NCBI GenBank assembly: GCA_963708775.1
Contig: CAVPTI010000012.1
Span: forward strand, 310,001-374,000
Source: JAGVSR01 sp963708775
GTDB taxonomy: Bacteria > Pseudomonadota > Alphaproteobacteria > Rhizobiales > Hyphomicrobiaceae
Direction: 5' to 3'
Length of the DNA: 64,000 bases
Positions 9,447 to 18,887 of this stretch are shown here, piece by piece (within the stretch, counting starts at the first letter, position 1; every line of letters starts with the position of its first letter). Both the position numbers and the translations under genes were made by a program. The notes below the pieces were generated by a model. It was not told where the DNA came from. It did not search any database and was given only the letters and a program-made list of their open reading frames with translations.

Positions 9447-11172
9447 ATGTTTCGCTGAGCTGCCGCGGGATTGATGGCGGGGCTCCTTATTCGCGCCGCT
9501 GCCGGCTCACGCGCAATTTTTCTTCGACTACGGCAGCTACAACCGGCCTTATGTCGTCAAGAAGCCGAAGGTGAAGCGTTCGGCTCCCGTCGATGCCATG
9601 TACGATCACAGCGGCATCGAACGTGGCAATAAAACCAAGGAAACGGTGGTCGATCGCGCTCCAGAGGGGCCGCTCGTCATTACCGTATCGTTGCGCCGGC
9701 AGCGGGTGACCGTCTGGGATCAGCATGGCGTGATGATGGAAGCGCCCATTTCATCGGGCAAGCTCGGGACGCCGACGCCGACGGGTGTGTTCTCCATTCT
9801 GGAGAAGAACCGCGTCCACTTCTCAAACCTTTATGACAGCGCCCCGATGCCGAATATGCAGCGCATCACCTGGTCTGGGGTCGCGCTTCATGCAGGTGCG
9901 CTGCCCGGATATCCAGCCTCACATGGCTGCATCCGCCTGCCGCACGGATTTTCTAAACGGCTGTTCGAAGTCACTAAGCTCGGTGCGCGCGTGATCGTGT
10001 CGTACGATCCGGTGCAGCCCGTGGCCTTTGATCACCCGCAGCTCTTCGCCGCCTATCCCGAAGACAGTTCCAGCATGCACGCGATGCTGCCGGGGGAAAC
10101 CCGCGTGGCGGATGCTTCCGATATGCGTTCGGCTCCGCCGTCGGAGGTTGGCAGCGTGATTGCGGTTTCGACCGCGCTGGCAAGCGAAACCCCTGAGTTC
10201 GCCGAAGCCATCCTCAACCTGCGCGCGGAACGCAAGGAGGAGATGGAGCGCCTCGCTGCTGCGGTCGTCGCGGCGAGAGACGAAAAGGCTAAGGCAATCG
10301 CCAAAGCGGCCGAAATCGTCAAGACGTCGAACGGGCATAAGCTTGCCGTGCGTGATGCCCGCGTTGAGGCCGAACGACTGGCGTCCGTAGCACGCAAGGC
10401 GGACCAGGCGGCAAGGACCGCTAACGAAAAGCTCGGCAAGTTTTCCAAGTCTCTCGTGCAGAAGACAGCGTTCACACCCGAGGACGTGATCCGGGCGGGT
10501 GAAGATGAGGATCGTCTGGAGGACGCAGCACTCGATCTCGCCGATGCCGCTGATGCGGCGAAGGCGGCCGCGGCCAAAGCCGCCGAGGCTTTGGATGCAG
10601 CAGAAGCGGCACTTGCAGAGGGCAACGCCGCCCGCGTGAAAGCGGTGAACGACGCGCGTTCTGCCGACCAGAAACTCGCCGATGCGACCGAGGCGGAGGC
10701 CGCAGCCAAGCGGCGCGAAGCCAAGCGCAAGGAGCCAATCCACGTATTCATCAGCCGCAAGACGCAGATGGTCTATGCCCGCCAGGGCTATGAACCGATC
10801 CTGGAGGCTCCGGTGACAATCGATCGTCCCGATGAGCCTTTAGGTACGCATGTGTTCACGGCGCTGGCGATCAAGCCATCCTCTAATGATGTCACCTGGT
10901 CGGCGGCCTCCATTCCGTCACACACAGCGCTCGCGAAGATGACCGGTTCGAAAAAGGAGCGGGCGGAGGCTTTCGAAGAAGCGGAGCGGGCGGCGGCGGA
11001 TCTGCGCAAGTCGCAGACTGCGGCGGCAGCTTTGCAGCGCGTCAATCTTCCGCCCGACGTGCGTCTCAAGATCGAGGACGTGATGAAGCCGGGTTCGTCG
11101 CTGATCATCTCAGACAACGGGCTCAGCAACGAGACGGGCAAGTTCACCGATTTCATCGTGCCACTGCGCTAA
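9447..11172 (+). CDS. L,D-transpeptidase with a second degenerate YkuD-like domain; frameshifted signal region
   Basis: Periplasmic cell-wall cross-linking enzyme. The YkuD domain spans about the first 140 residues of the clear frame and carries the catalytic motif HAGALPGYPASHGCIRLP. A long Ala/Glu/Lys-rich coiled-coil region (about 190-380) follows, then a C-terminal domain that restarts like YkuD (FISRKTQMVYARQGYEP) but has no SHGC motif. The signal peptide end (FAPLPAHAQ) lies upstream of GTG 9571 in the same frame, while ATG candidates at 9447 and 9474 are in another frame, so one base near 9484 seems extra. The start is uncertain. Confidence 0.82.
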
Positions 11173-11200
11173 GTTCGAGCGTACGGCGTGACTGCAAAAA

Positions 11201-11226
11201 AGGCCGCCTTACCGGGCGGCCTTTTC
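11201..11226 (+). terminator. Bidirectional intrinsic terminator
   Basis: Stem GGCCGCC / GGCGGCC (11202-11208 and 11215-11221) flanked by AAAAAA on the left and TTTT on the right. It lies 29 bases after the L,D-transpeptidase stop and just beyond the end of the converging NnrU-type gene, so it can serve both. Confidence 0.8.
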
Positions 11227-11248
11227 CATTTGGATTTAGATCTTCACG

Positions 11249-11833
11249 CTAGGCCGGCAGCAGCGGCTTTCCGATCAGCCACGCGTGGCCGTAAAGGAGC
11301 ATGAACGCGTAGAGGCCGATGCCGACTACGAGGACGATGATGTCGCCGCCGACGCCGCCCTGCTTCGCGCCGAGCGGACCCAGGGCGCCGCGCTTCTTGA
11401 CGGAGATGCGATCATAGACGGCGTAGGCCAGGAACGAACCGAAGAGCAGGAACGAGCCCAAATCCCAGTTCACAAGCAGATGCGCGAGCGCCCAGATCTT
11501 GATCGCGACCAGCATAGGGTGCTTGAGCGCGGTGTGGATGCGAGACGGGACGTAAGCGGCCACCAGGGCAATCATGGCGGGCAGCATCAGCAGCCACGAG
11601 ACGTGGTTCAGCCAGACCGGCGGATCGCCGAAGACAACGTTCTTGCCCGGGTTCATCTGGAGCTTGTGATAGCCGAGCACGATAACGGCAAGGCCAGCGA
11701 ACGAAGCGATGGCGAAAGCGACTTTGTAGGCCGGGGCGCCGAAGCGGGCGATGAGGCCGCTGCGAACGTCGGGCGACGTGGGAACGAGGTGAATGCCCAA
11801 AAAGAGTATTACCCCAATTGCGAGTAGAAGCAT
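11249..11833 (-). CDS. NnrU family integral membrane protein
   Basis: Small polytopic membrane protein of the NnrU family, linked in denitrifiers to nitrite/nitric-oxide metabolism and distantly related to zeta-carotene isomerase. The start at 11833 (MLLLAIGVILFLGIHL) is preceded by GGGGACA and removes a poorly conserved 35-residue extension. Six hydrophobic segments are visible, with the family features LGIHLVP near the start, NPGKNVVFG, and WALAHLLVNWDLGS. No denitrification genes lie nearby, so a role in denitrification is not supported by context. Confidence 0.82.
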   Translation of the reverse strand: MLLLAIGVILFLGIHLVPTSPDVRSGLIARFGAPAYKVAFAIASFAGLAVIVLGYHKLQMNPGKNVVFGDPPVWLNHVSWLLMLPAMIALVAAYVPSRIHTALKHPMLVAIKIWALAHLLVNWDLGSFLLFGSFLAYAVYDRISVKKRGALGPLGAKQGGVGGDIIVLVVGIGLYAFMLLYGHAWLIGKPLLPA

Positions 11834-12134
11834 ATGCGTGTGTCCCCGGTCTTGCTGAAGGCCATCGAAAGATGACGTGGATCGATACAATCGCATCGAT
11901 GTGGACTGGATCTCGCGGGAAATCCAGTCTGAGCGCAACAGGCAGTTTTGCTCAGCTTTGCAAGAGAGACCTGGACTAGAAACTCCGGCTTGTCGCGTGG
12001 CCGATCTGTCACTAACGTTGGGGCTGCATGCGGGATGAGGGTGCCGCGTGCGTGTCGGTCAGCCGTAGCCTGGAGTGGCGTGCGTAGATTTCGTGCGACT
12101 TCCATCGCCTTGGCGCTTCGATTGGGAACGCCGC
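11834..12134. other. 300-base gap before the SLATT pair
   Basis: Divergent upstream regions of the NnrU-type gene and of the small membrane protein at 12135. No gene, hairpin or clear promoter that I can support. Confidence 0.35.
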
Positions 12135-12599
12135 ATGTTTTCGCCCTCGCCCAGACTATCGCCCGCCACCGGCAGCCGTCCCGCCGCCGCGCCGCCGACC
12201 CGTCCGCGTTTCGAACACGCGGGGAATGACATGCGTCGCTTGACGCTTGAGATCGACCGCGTGTTGTCGGGGCGGCCGCCACCGGCACGTTCGCAGCAGC
12301 AGTCTTTGTCCGCCGCCCTTGCCGTCGCGGGTGACGAAATCGACCTCTCGATTGCTGGTGTTGAGACGTTTGCAAGGCATGCCGCAGGACATCGCGGTGA
12401 AGGTGTCGCCGAGCAGGCGGCAGGATGGCTCGGACGGGCGAGGCGTGAGCGCAGGGTCGAGCGCGCTCGATCGGCGATCTCATGGACCCTTGTGGTGCTG
12501 TTCGTTGCCCTGATTGCCGGCGCTTCGGCTTACATGGTGCGCGGGGGGCTGCCTGAGCCTGCCGCTATCGAGCGCGCCATGCGCTGGATCGGGCTATGA
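12135..12599 (+). CDS. Unknown small protein with one C-terminal membrane segment
   Basis: I do not recognise a family. The 154-residue product has a Pro/Ser-rich N-terminus, a charged helical middle (GVAEQAAGWLGRARRERRVERAR) and one strong membrane segment near the end (ISWTLVVLFVALIAGASAYMV), giving a tail-anchor-like layout. An alternative ATG at 12231 with GGGGAA before it would give 122 residues. It ends about 65 bases before a SLATT-like gene on the same strand, so the two are probably cotranscribed. A functional link is inference from that spacing. Confidence 0.5.
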   Translation: MFSPSPRLSPATGSRPAAAPPTRPRFEHAGNDMRRLTLEIDRVLSGRPPPARSQQQSLSAALAVAGDEIDLSIAGVETFARHAAGHRGEGVAEQAAGWLGRARRERRVERARSAISWTLVVLFVALIAGASAYMVRGGLPEPAAIERAMRWIGL

Positions 12600-12663
12600 T
12601 CTGCGGCTGTGGCGAATCGCGCTAAGCGTCGAGGATCGAGAGATCCAACGGCTCAGCACGTCC

Positions 12664-13332
12664 ATGCCTGTTACCGCCCAAGATGAATTTGCCCAAACTA
12701 CGTTTGGCAGGCGCCTCGATGAGCGCTTTGCGGCGCGGCGCGAGGCGTGGGTTGCGGAGCAGGAAGCGGGTCGGGAGGCGGAACAACTCGCGGCGACCAT
12801 GCGTCTCGTCAAGGCGGCTCGTTTCAACGCGGCAGAGCGGCTGGAACGCAAAGCAACGGTTTCGTTGTTCACGCAATCGACGGTTGCGCTTTACTTTGTC
12901 GGATTGGCGATGTGGCAGGCCGTCTATGCCGATCAGATCGATGACGGGACGAACCGATTGATCACCTTCATTCAGCTTGTCTCATCGGTCTTCACGCTGA
13001 TGCTGGGACTGCTGGAGGCGCTCAACGACTACAAGATGAAGGCGCACCATCTGCATAACTGCGGGCTCGGCGTTTCCGAACTGGCGCAGGAATTAAGAAT
13101 TGCGCGGCCGACAGATCCGCAGGTCGTGCAAGACTTTCGTCGACGGTACAACGAGCTCATGAAGGCGTGTCCAGTCAATCACAGCCGCATCGATTATCTC
13201 TTCGCCAAATTGGACGGCAAAGGAGATCGCGCAGGTTTCGCGGGCGTCTATGCCCGGTACATCATCGATGTTTATGGGCTCTACGCCCTATTTCTCGCGG
13301 TTCCGCCGCTATTGTGGTGGTGGCACGTTTAG
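12664..13332 (+). CDS. SLATT-like membrane protein (SMODS/SLOG-associated 2TM type)
   Basis: The 222-residue product starts with a charged helix, then two adjacent membrane segments (VSLFTQSTVALYFVGLAMW and LITFIQLVSSVFTLMLGLLE), a cytoplasmic helical region with the family-like pieces HLHNCGLGVSELAQEL and YNELMKACPVNHSRIDY, and a hydrophobic C-terminus ending in PPLLWWWHV. This layout matches SLATT proteins, predicted pore-forming effectors in nucleotide-signal defence systems. No cyclase, SLOG or reverse transcriptase gene is beside it; the only partner is the unknown one-span protein upstream. Start chosen at ATG 12664, with a weak ribosome site. Confidence 0.6.
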   Translation: MPVTAQDEFAQTTFGRRLDERFAARREAWVAEQEAGREAEQLAATMRLVKAARFNAAERLERKATVSLFTQSTVALYFVGLAMWQAVYADQIDDGTNRLITFIQLVSSVFTLMLGLLEALNDYKMKAHHLHNCGLGVSELAQELRIARPTDPQVVQDFRRRYNELMKACPVNHSRIDYLFAKLDGKGDRAGFAGVYARYIIDVYGLYALFLAVPPLLWWWHV

Positions 13333-13545
13333 TTGCCGATTGGCCGCAACCCATCATCGAAACCAAACAGTTTCTATGCCGTTAGGGCTCTGGGTGGTTT
13401 GTGCCGGCCCGGAAAGAATGCGCATCGTTTACCCTGCTTCGACTTGTAGATGGCGAGACCTTCAATACGACGTATAAAGCGCGACCGGTGACACAGTTAA
13501 TTTTGACGTCATCGTGCGCTTTTCAACATAAGTGTTTGCGTAGAA

Positions 13546-14082
13546 ATGTTTTTCAGTGTCCATCAGCGGTTTGGGGCAGCGGCGCGCTATATCGCCTTCA
13601 ATGGCTTTTTGGCACTTTGCGCAATGTCCGCGGTGAAAGAGATCATGCGGGTCTCGGTGACACTCGCTCCTGATTTACACGTCGCTGTAGATGACCCGTC
13701 GCGCGTCGATTCGTTCAAGCAGTTCGAGGTCGCGGCGGCACAGGCGCCTAAGGTTCCGGTGCCGCGGGTCGTCATCGCGCATTCTGTGCCCGACATTCCG
13801 GTGCAGATGCTGGCAGTCAGGATGGATCAGGCGGAAAGCCTGAAGGCGACGCCGCTCAAGCTCAAACGGAAACCATCGGTACGCACGGCAAAACTGTCGG
13901 TGCGCAAAAAGTCGCCCGTGGTCGCTGGCGGGGTACTCCCGCCAATGATTGTGGATCTCGCGTCGAATGAGGCGGGCTTGGTTCCGACGAAAAGACTGAA
14001 GAAGAAGGGTGCCGTTGTCGTCGAAAGTTCGCGCGACATTACGAACCGCAGCTTGGGCGTTCTGGTTGCGCTCAAATACTAA
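13546..14082 (+). CDS. Hypothetical secreted or anchored basic protein
   Basis: Unrecognised 178-residue protein. An N-terminal hydrophobic stretch (ARYIAFNGFLALCAMSAV) could be a signal peptide or anchor. The remainder is low in aromatic residues and rich in Lys, Val and Pro (KLKRKPSVRTAKLSVRKKS), with no domain I know. Gap 13333-13545 before it holds nothing I can name. It converges on a coiled-coil protein gene 20 bases away. Codon use looks like that of its neighbours, which is the main support for it being real. Confidence 0.5.
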   Translation: MFFSVHQRFGAAARYIAFNGFLALCAMSAVKEIMRVSVTLAPDLHVAVDDPSRVDSFKQFEVAAAQAPKVPVPRVVIAHSVPDIPVQMLAVRMDQAESLKATPLKLKRKPSVRTAKLSVRKKSPVVAGGVLPPMIVDLASNEAGLVPTKRLKKKGAVVVESSRDITNRSLGVLVALKY

Positions 14083-14102
14083 CAGCCCCACAGCCGTGGT
14101 GA

Positions 14103-15467
14103 TCACGCAACCGGCTTTTCCAGTCCAGTAATTCGTTGCAACAAGCTTGGCCTGCGTTCGGAACCCTGCGCCTCCTGATCGGACGCGTCAGCCGGTCCGG
14201 TGTCGCTCGCGTGGTTTTCATTCGACGGTCCCGAAGTCGATCGGTTCGAAATCTGTACGGTGGCGATGCGTGGCGCATTCATGCGCTCAGCCAGTGACAT
14301 GCGCTGCGCAGAAGGAGGGGTCGCCGCTTCGGGTTCTTGCGGTGCTGCGACCGGCCTTGTTCCGGCGGCAAGTTTTTGCATCTCGGCCAAATAGAACGCG
14401 GACTGACGCGCGAGCTTCTCATTCGCGGCGGCGACTTCGGCGCGCAATTCGAGGATCGCAGCTGCCTGTTTGGCGGCTTCGCCGTCGAGCGCATCGCGCT
14501 TAGCTTTCAGCGCGCTCAATTCATCGTTCAGCTCTGTGGATTCTGCGGCGGCGCCCGTCTCGCCCGAAGCACTGCGGGCAACGAGAGCGGCCTTGAGGCG
14601 TGCGATCTCGGCGGTTTGATCCTGGACGGTTGATTGCAACGCACGCAGTTCGTTGTCGCGGTCTGTGCCGCTGCCCGGCGTGCCCGGACTTTGGGCGTTT
14701 TGTAACGCGCGTTCGGCATCTGCAAGATTGGCCCGGAGCCGGGACATCTCGCCGGCCGTATCGGTCTGAGATGTTTCAGATGCGGTGGATTGTAGCCGGG
14801 CGATGAGATCGCCTTGGTCGCGCACGCGGGCGCGAAGCGCTTCAATCTCGGTGCGCAGCGCGATTTCAGTTTCGTGCTTTTGTTCTTCCGCTTTGTCCCG
14901 GTGACGGGCGGCGCGGGTGGTCAGCGTCGCGTTTAGGCGATGGATGTCGTTGCGCTGTTGCGTATTGATCTGCGTCGCTTCTTCCAGGGCGATGGCCTGA
15001 CGCTGCGCAGTTTGCGTCAGCGCAGCAATTTCGCGGTCGCGCTCGAAGAGCAGCTTTTTGGCTGCCGAGAGACGCTGCTCCACCTTGGGCAAGCGGTCGG
15101 TGATGGTGAGTTCGAGGACGCGACGGGCGTTTTCATGTTCCTCGTTGATGGTGGCTAAGCGCGCGACATCGCTCTCGAGTGCGCTGATGTGGGCATCGCG
15201 CCGGTTGATCTCAATGAGCTGACGGGAGGTCTCGACAGAGAGGTCCTGAAGGTTGCTCTCCAGCTTATGAACCCGAATGGCGTAGTCGGCGCGGATGCGA
15301 TCCTTGTCGGCGGCGATTTCCGCTTCCGTTAGCGGCATCGTTCGCTTTAACTCGAGCGTTGCAAGGCGGGCGGCGCGGCGCCGGTAGGCGGGCGCGATTA
15401 CGCAGGCCATCAGCCCCGCGATACTAAAGCCGAGCACCACCAGCATGGCCGATTGGATGGTGATCAC
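14103..15467 (-). CDS. Membrane-anchored long coiled-coil protein, unknown function
   Basis: One N-terminal membrane segment (MLVVLGFSIAGLMACVIAPAY) is followed by about 330 residues of nearly continuous charged heptad-like coiled coil, then a Pro/Ala/Ser-rich tail. The layout suggests a structural or scaffolding envelope protein with the coil in the cytoplasm, but no family is recognised. The start GTG at 15467 follows CGAGGA; the same frame opens further upstream to 15551 without conserved-looking sequence. It is followed on the opposite strand by a hypothetical gene, so it forms its own unit. Confidence 0.65.
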   Translation of the reverse strand: MITIQSAMLVVLGFSIAGLMACVIAPAYRRRAARLATLELKRTMPLTEAEIAADKDRIRADYAIRVHKLESNLQDLSVETSRQLIEINRRDAHISALESDVARLATINEEHENARRVLELTITDRLPKVEQRLSAAKKLLFERDREIAALTQTAQRQAIALEEATQINTQQRNDIHRLNATLTTRAARHRDKAEEQKHETEIALRTEIEALRARVRDQGDLIARLQSTASETSQTDTAGEMSRLRANLADAERALQNAQSPGTPGSGTDRDNELRALQSTVQDQTAEIARLKAALVARSASGETGAAAESTELNDELSALKAKRDALDGEAAKQAAAILELRAEVAAANEKLARQSAFYLAEMQKLAAGTRPVAAPQEPEAATPPSAQRMSLAERMNAPRIATVQISNRSTSGPSNENHASDTGPADASDQEAQGSERRPSLLQRITGLEKPVA

Positions 15468-15647
15468 CCCGTGCGTCCTCGTTCGTGCCGTTTTGCGCCG
15501 GAAGCCGGACCCCATGCCCGTCCCGGAGTACAGCGGCCTGAGGGCCACCACGGAGTTCGACGGCCTTGCGAGGGCTAGGCGAAAACGCCTGCTTGTCGCG
15601 TCTGACGTCTATCCGAGCGATGAACCGCGGCCGCCAGCGGGCTCCGC

Positions 15648-16475
15648 TTACAGCGGATTCCACGTCGGTGAACGGGTATACTTCATGTAGCCGACATTGG
15701 CACCCAGCCTGAGACCCACACCCGAGCGGATTACAGCCAGTGTGACATTGCCGTGCTTTTGCACCTGGACACCGACGCCGCCGACGAGATAGGCCGCGCC
15801 CTGCACGCCACCGAAGCGTTCGTAGATTTCGGAGGGATCGCTCATATTGTAGATTAGAACCATGGTCTTGGAGCCTTCGGCTCCAGCGTCATACCCGACG
15901 GATGGGCCCTGCCAGAAGACTTTTTGGCTGCCGTACAACTTCGAGTGGAGCGTGCCCTCGCCGTAGCGCAGGCCTACGACAAAAGCCCCGCCGGCATCCT
16001 CGCCGACGATGTAGCCATTGGGCCGGCCCTGGCTCTGAAAGGCCCATTCGACAGCATCTGCAAGACCTTTGCTGACACCGCCGAATAGCTGATGGCCCGC
16101 GCCGATAATCTCGTTCTTGTCGTAACCCGAAGATGCAGCGGTATCGGCTTCACCCGGTCCTTTGGGGTCGGGCAGACCGTCGTTGGCAGACGGTGGAGCG
16201 TAAGGCTCTCCGTAGCCGGCCGCGGGGGGTACGCTTGATCCGGGATCCGGACTGTAGGTGTTGCCCGGCTGGTAGCGATCGTTGGACGGGTATTGTCCCG
16301 GTGCTGGCGCGGGGCGGTAGACCTCCTCCGGGGCAGACTCGTATGATTCGCCCGGCGGGCTGTAAGCGTCGTTGGCGCTCAGAGCCGCCGTTTGGAAAAG
16401 TGGGGCGAACATCAGCGCGGCGATGACACTGCCTGCGCCAGCCGCGATGCGGCGGGACTGATTGCGAGACGACAT
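15648..16475 (-). CDS. eipA: DUF1134 envelope protein, EipA family
   Basis: Periplasmic protein needed for envelope integrity in Brucella (EipA). The 275-residue product has a signal peptide (residues 1-33, cut near AALSA), a Pro/Tyr/Ser-rich linker of about 80 residues that is longer than in Brucella, and a C-terminal DUF1134 domain: YDKNEIIGAGHQLFGGVSKGLA, SVGYDAGAEGSK and YERFGGVQGAAYLVGGVGV. Start ATG at 16475. Assignment rests on the DUF1134 domain; the function is by family analogy. Confidence 0.85.
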   Translation of the reverse strand: MSSRNQSRRIAAGAGSVIAALMFAPLFQTAALSANDAYSPPGESYESAPEEVYRPAPAPGQYPSNDRYQPGNTYSPDPGSSVPPAAGYGEPYAPPSANDGLPDPKGPGEADTAASSGYDKNEIIGAGHQLFGGVSKGLADAVEWAFQSQGRPNGYIVGEDAGGAFVVGLRYGEGTLHSKLYGSQKVFWQGPSVGYDAGAEGSKTMVLIYNMSDPSEIYERFGGVQGAAYLVGGVGVQVQKHGNVTLAVIRSGVGLRLGANVGYMKYTRSPTWNPL

Positions 16476-16597
16476 GGTGCGGACACCCTGTGTGGTCGAT
16501 GCCGCGCATGGGCGGCAGGTTTAGGTCTTCATCAACCATCGCGAGAAAGTGTTACCAAAGTGTGGCTATCCGGCTGCGGAACAAAGGCTGTCCCGCG

Positions 16598-17416
16598 TCA
16601 ATCCGCAATTCGGCCGCGCGCAATGAAGGGGCCATTGAGGAATTTTGCAGCCGACTTTCCGTAGATCATTGGCGAACCATCGAGAGCCGTGACGGCGCCG
16701 CCGGCGGCTTCTACGATGGCCTGCCCGGCGGCGGTATCCCATTCGCATGTTGGCCCAAAGCGCGGATAAACATCGGCGTCGCCGCGTGCCAGATGGCCAA
16801 ACTTTATTGCCGAGCTCATGGGCGTGCGGGCGATCACGCCAAGTTTTTGCAATCGATCATCGAATTCCCTCCCGGCTTCGCGGCCGCTGACGAGCGCGCT
16901 CAGGTGGCCGGTTTGGCCCGTGCGCACGTGCAGGATCTGCAATTCCAGGTCCGAGAGCGCGCGAGGTGAGACGCAATCGAACGAGGCGGCCACAGCCTTG
17001 CCTGGTGCCGACGTAAGGTAGAGCTCACGGTGCGCGGGTGCATAGATCAGGCCGAAGACAGGCCGACCATCTTCGATAAGGCCGACGTTGACCGTGAAGT
17101 CATCGCGACCGGCGCAGTAGTCCCGGGTGCCGTCGAGTGGGTCGATGAGAATGAATGTCGTACCAATTGCGGGCGCTGAATCGGCGGCAGACGATTCTTC
17201 AGCAACGACGGGTAGGCCGGGAAGAATGTCATTGATGGCGCTGGTCAGGATCGCTTCCGCACGGCGGTCTGCTTCCGTGACGGGAGAGTCGTCTGACTTG
17301 CGGTCGACGACGAGGCCCTGGTCCCGCACTGAAAGAATGACGCGAGCGGCCTCTGCAAGCGAAGGCAAGAGCGCGCCGGCTAATCCAGCGTGGGACGTGA
17401 ATGGCATGGCGTGCAC
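16598..17416 (-). CDS. cysQ: 3'(2'),5'-bisphosphate nucleotidase CysQ
   Basis: Hydrolyses 3'-phosphoadenosine 5'-phosphate to AMP, clearing a by-product of sulfate assimilation. 272 residues of the inositol-monophosphatase superfamily. Metal-binding motifs are present: PVVAEES (Glu pair), IDPLDGT and CEWDTAAGQAIVEAAGG. The SPVTEADRRAE stretch is CysQ-like. Start could be 17416 or the ATG three codons later (MPFTSH). No sulfate assimilation genes are adjacent. Confidence 0.9.
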   Translation of the reverse strand: MHAMPFTSHAGLAGALLPSLAEAARVILSVRDQGLVVDRKSDDSPVTEADRRAEAILTSAINDILPGLPVVAEESSAADSAPAIGTTFILIDPLDGTRDYCAGRDDFTVNVGLIEDGRPVFGLIYAPAHRELYLTSAPGKAVAASFDCVSPRALSDLELQILHVRTGQTGHLSALVSGREAGREFDDRLQKLGVIARTPMSSAIKFGHLARGDADVYPRFGPTCEWDTAAGQAIVEAAGGAVTALDGSPMIYGKSAAKFLNGPFIARGRIAD

Positions 17417-17691
17417 CTTGTGGGTCAGGATAGCAAAGGCAGGGTGATGGCCCCGGTGATTCGGAGATGGGCGGTGCTCGAACGCGGTGTGGCACCGACC
17501 TGTGTCGGGAAAGTGCCGCCGAAGAAGCGCTTTTCATGCGCTGCCGCTCGGACCTTTCAACCGTACACGGGGCCGTGTATCAGAGCACACGTGCGCCGGG
17601 CAAGCGGATGGGCTCTCGACCCGTCCAGCACTGCATGGTGCGGCTAACCAGAAGCGCCGCGTGCGGCTTGCTTTCGAGGAAATGATTGCTC

Positions 17692-18345
17692 ATGACCGAT
17701 ATAGCCCAGCTGTCCGATCTCGAGATCGCCGCGCTGATTTCAAGCAAAATCTGCCACGATGTGATCGGACCCGTAGGCGCTATCAGCATCGGTTTGCAAT
17801 TGCATGACGAGGAGAAAGACGAAGAAGCCCGCCGCTACGCGTTCGAGATGATTCGAAACGTCACGGCCCAAGCCTCGGTCTGCCTGGAATTCGCGCGATT
17901 TGCGTTCGGCGCCAGCGGATCGGCAGGCGCGCTGATCGACCTCGGCATGGCCGAGAAGATTTCGCGCGGCTACGTCGTCAACGGCAAAGGTAAGGCCAAG
18001 CACCGGCTCAATTGGAGTGGCCCTCCGGGCTACATGAGCAAGGATAAAGTCAAACTGCTGCTCAACATCATCGCGGCGGCAATCACGGCACTACCCAAAG
18101 GCGGCGACATCGATGTTGCAATCGAGGGTCCCGTGGAGCGGCCGTCGTTCGTGGTGACGTGCCGCGGGACTGGTGCGCGCTTTCCGCAGCACCTCAACGA
18201 ATTCGTAACGGGACGGGACATGCCGGCTCTCGATGCCATGACCATCCAAGCCTATTATACGTGCCGCTTGGCTCAGACTGCAGAGATGCCGATTTCGGTC
18301 GCCAAAGATGGCGCAGATATCCGCATCGTTGCAGCTGCGGGCTGA
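17692..18345 (+). CDS. chpT: Histidine phosphotransferase ChpT
   Basis: Relays phosphate from the hybrid kinase CckA to CtrA and CpdR in the alphaproteobacterial cell-cycle pathway. 217 residues. The phosphorylated His lies in the dimerising helix in SSKICHDVIGPVGAISIGLQL, followed by a degenerate histidine-kinase-like ATPase fold (KVKLLLNIIAAAITALPKGG) typical of ChpT. Start ATG at 17692; the TTG two codons earlier is less likely. A single-domain response regulator follows 101 bases downstream on the same strand. Confidence 0.9.
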   Translation: MTDIAQLSDLEIAALISSKICHDVIGPVGAISIGLQLHDEEKDEEARRYAFEMIRNVTAQASVCLEFARFAFGASGSAGALIDLGMAEKISRGYVVNGKGKAKHRLNWSGPPGYMSKDKVKLLLNIIAAAITALPKGGDIDVAIEGPVERPSFVVTCRGTGARFPQHLNEFVTGRDMPALDAMTIQAYYTCRLAQTAEMPISVAKDGADIRIVAAAG

Positions 18346-18446
18346 GACGATCTCAAGACTTTATTAACCACCGGCGCGGCACAGTTTCGAGTGATGAACC
18401 GTCTGCATAGCGCCATGCTTTGCAAGGTGTTCCCGGGGTTTGTGTC

Positions 18447-18815
18447 ATGAAACGCTGCCTGATCGTCGACGACAGCGATGTCGTACGAAAGGTCGCCTCT
18501 GCAATTCTGTCGGCCATTGGCTACGAGATCCTCGAGGCCAGCAGCGGTCGCGATGGGCTGGAGCTGGCCAAATCGACCATGCCGGATGCCATTTTGCTGG
18601 ATTGGCAGATACCGGATCTTGGCGCTCATGACTTTATCACCAAACTCAGAGCCCACACGACGGGCACCCGGCCGTACCTTGTCTATCTGACGACAGAGTA
18701 TGACCATTACGACATCAGACGTGCGCTGGCCGCTGGAGCAGATGCGACGCTTATGAAGCCGTTCGATCGCGCATCTCTCGAAGACAAGTTCCGCATTTCG
18801 CGGATTGCGGCATAA
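18447..18815 (+). CDS. Single-domain response regulator
   Basis: CheY-like receiver with no output domain, 122 residues. Acidic pair DD at residues 9-10, phosphoacceptor Asp52 (LLDWQIPD), Thr pair in YLTTEYD and Lys104 (MKPFD) are all in place, so it should be phosphorylatable. Start ATG at 18447 with MKRCLIVDDSDVVRKVA. Its place directly after chpT suggests it receives phosphate from, or competes for, the CckA-ChpT relay, as CpdR and DivK do. The exact name cannot be fixed from the sequence. Confidence 0.85.
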   Translation: MKRCLIVDDSDVVRKVASAILSAIGYEILEASSGRDGLELAKSTMPDAILLDWQIPDLGAHDFITKLRAHTTGTRPYLVYLTTEYDHYDIRRALAAGADATLMKPFDRASLEDKFRISRIAA

Positions 18816-18887
18816 GCCGCTCTGGCCGCTTGAGCGCGGGCTTGGTAATCACCGCGGACTGCACATCGTCCGAAGGATGACCGGCTC

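Noticed and set aside
16208..16235. Another palindromic element (AGCCGGCCG) inside eipA
   Set aside because: Only the right-hand core matches by chance; there is no ACTCC half and no complementary outer arms.
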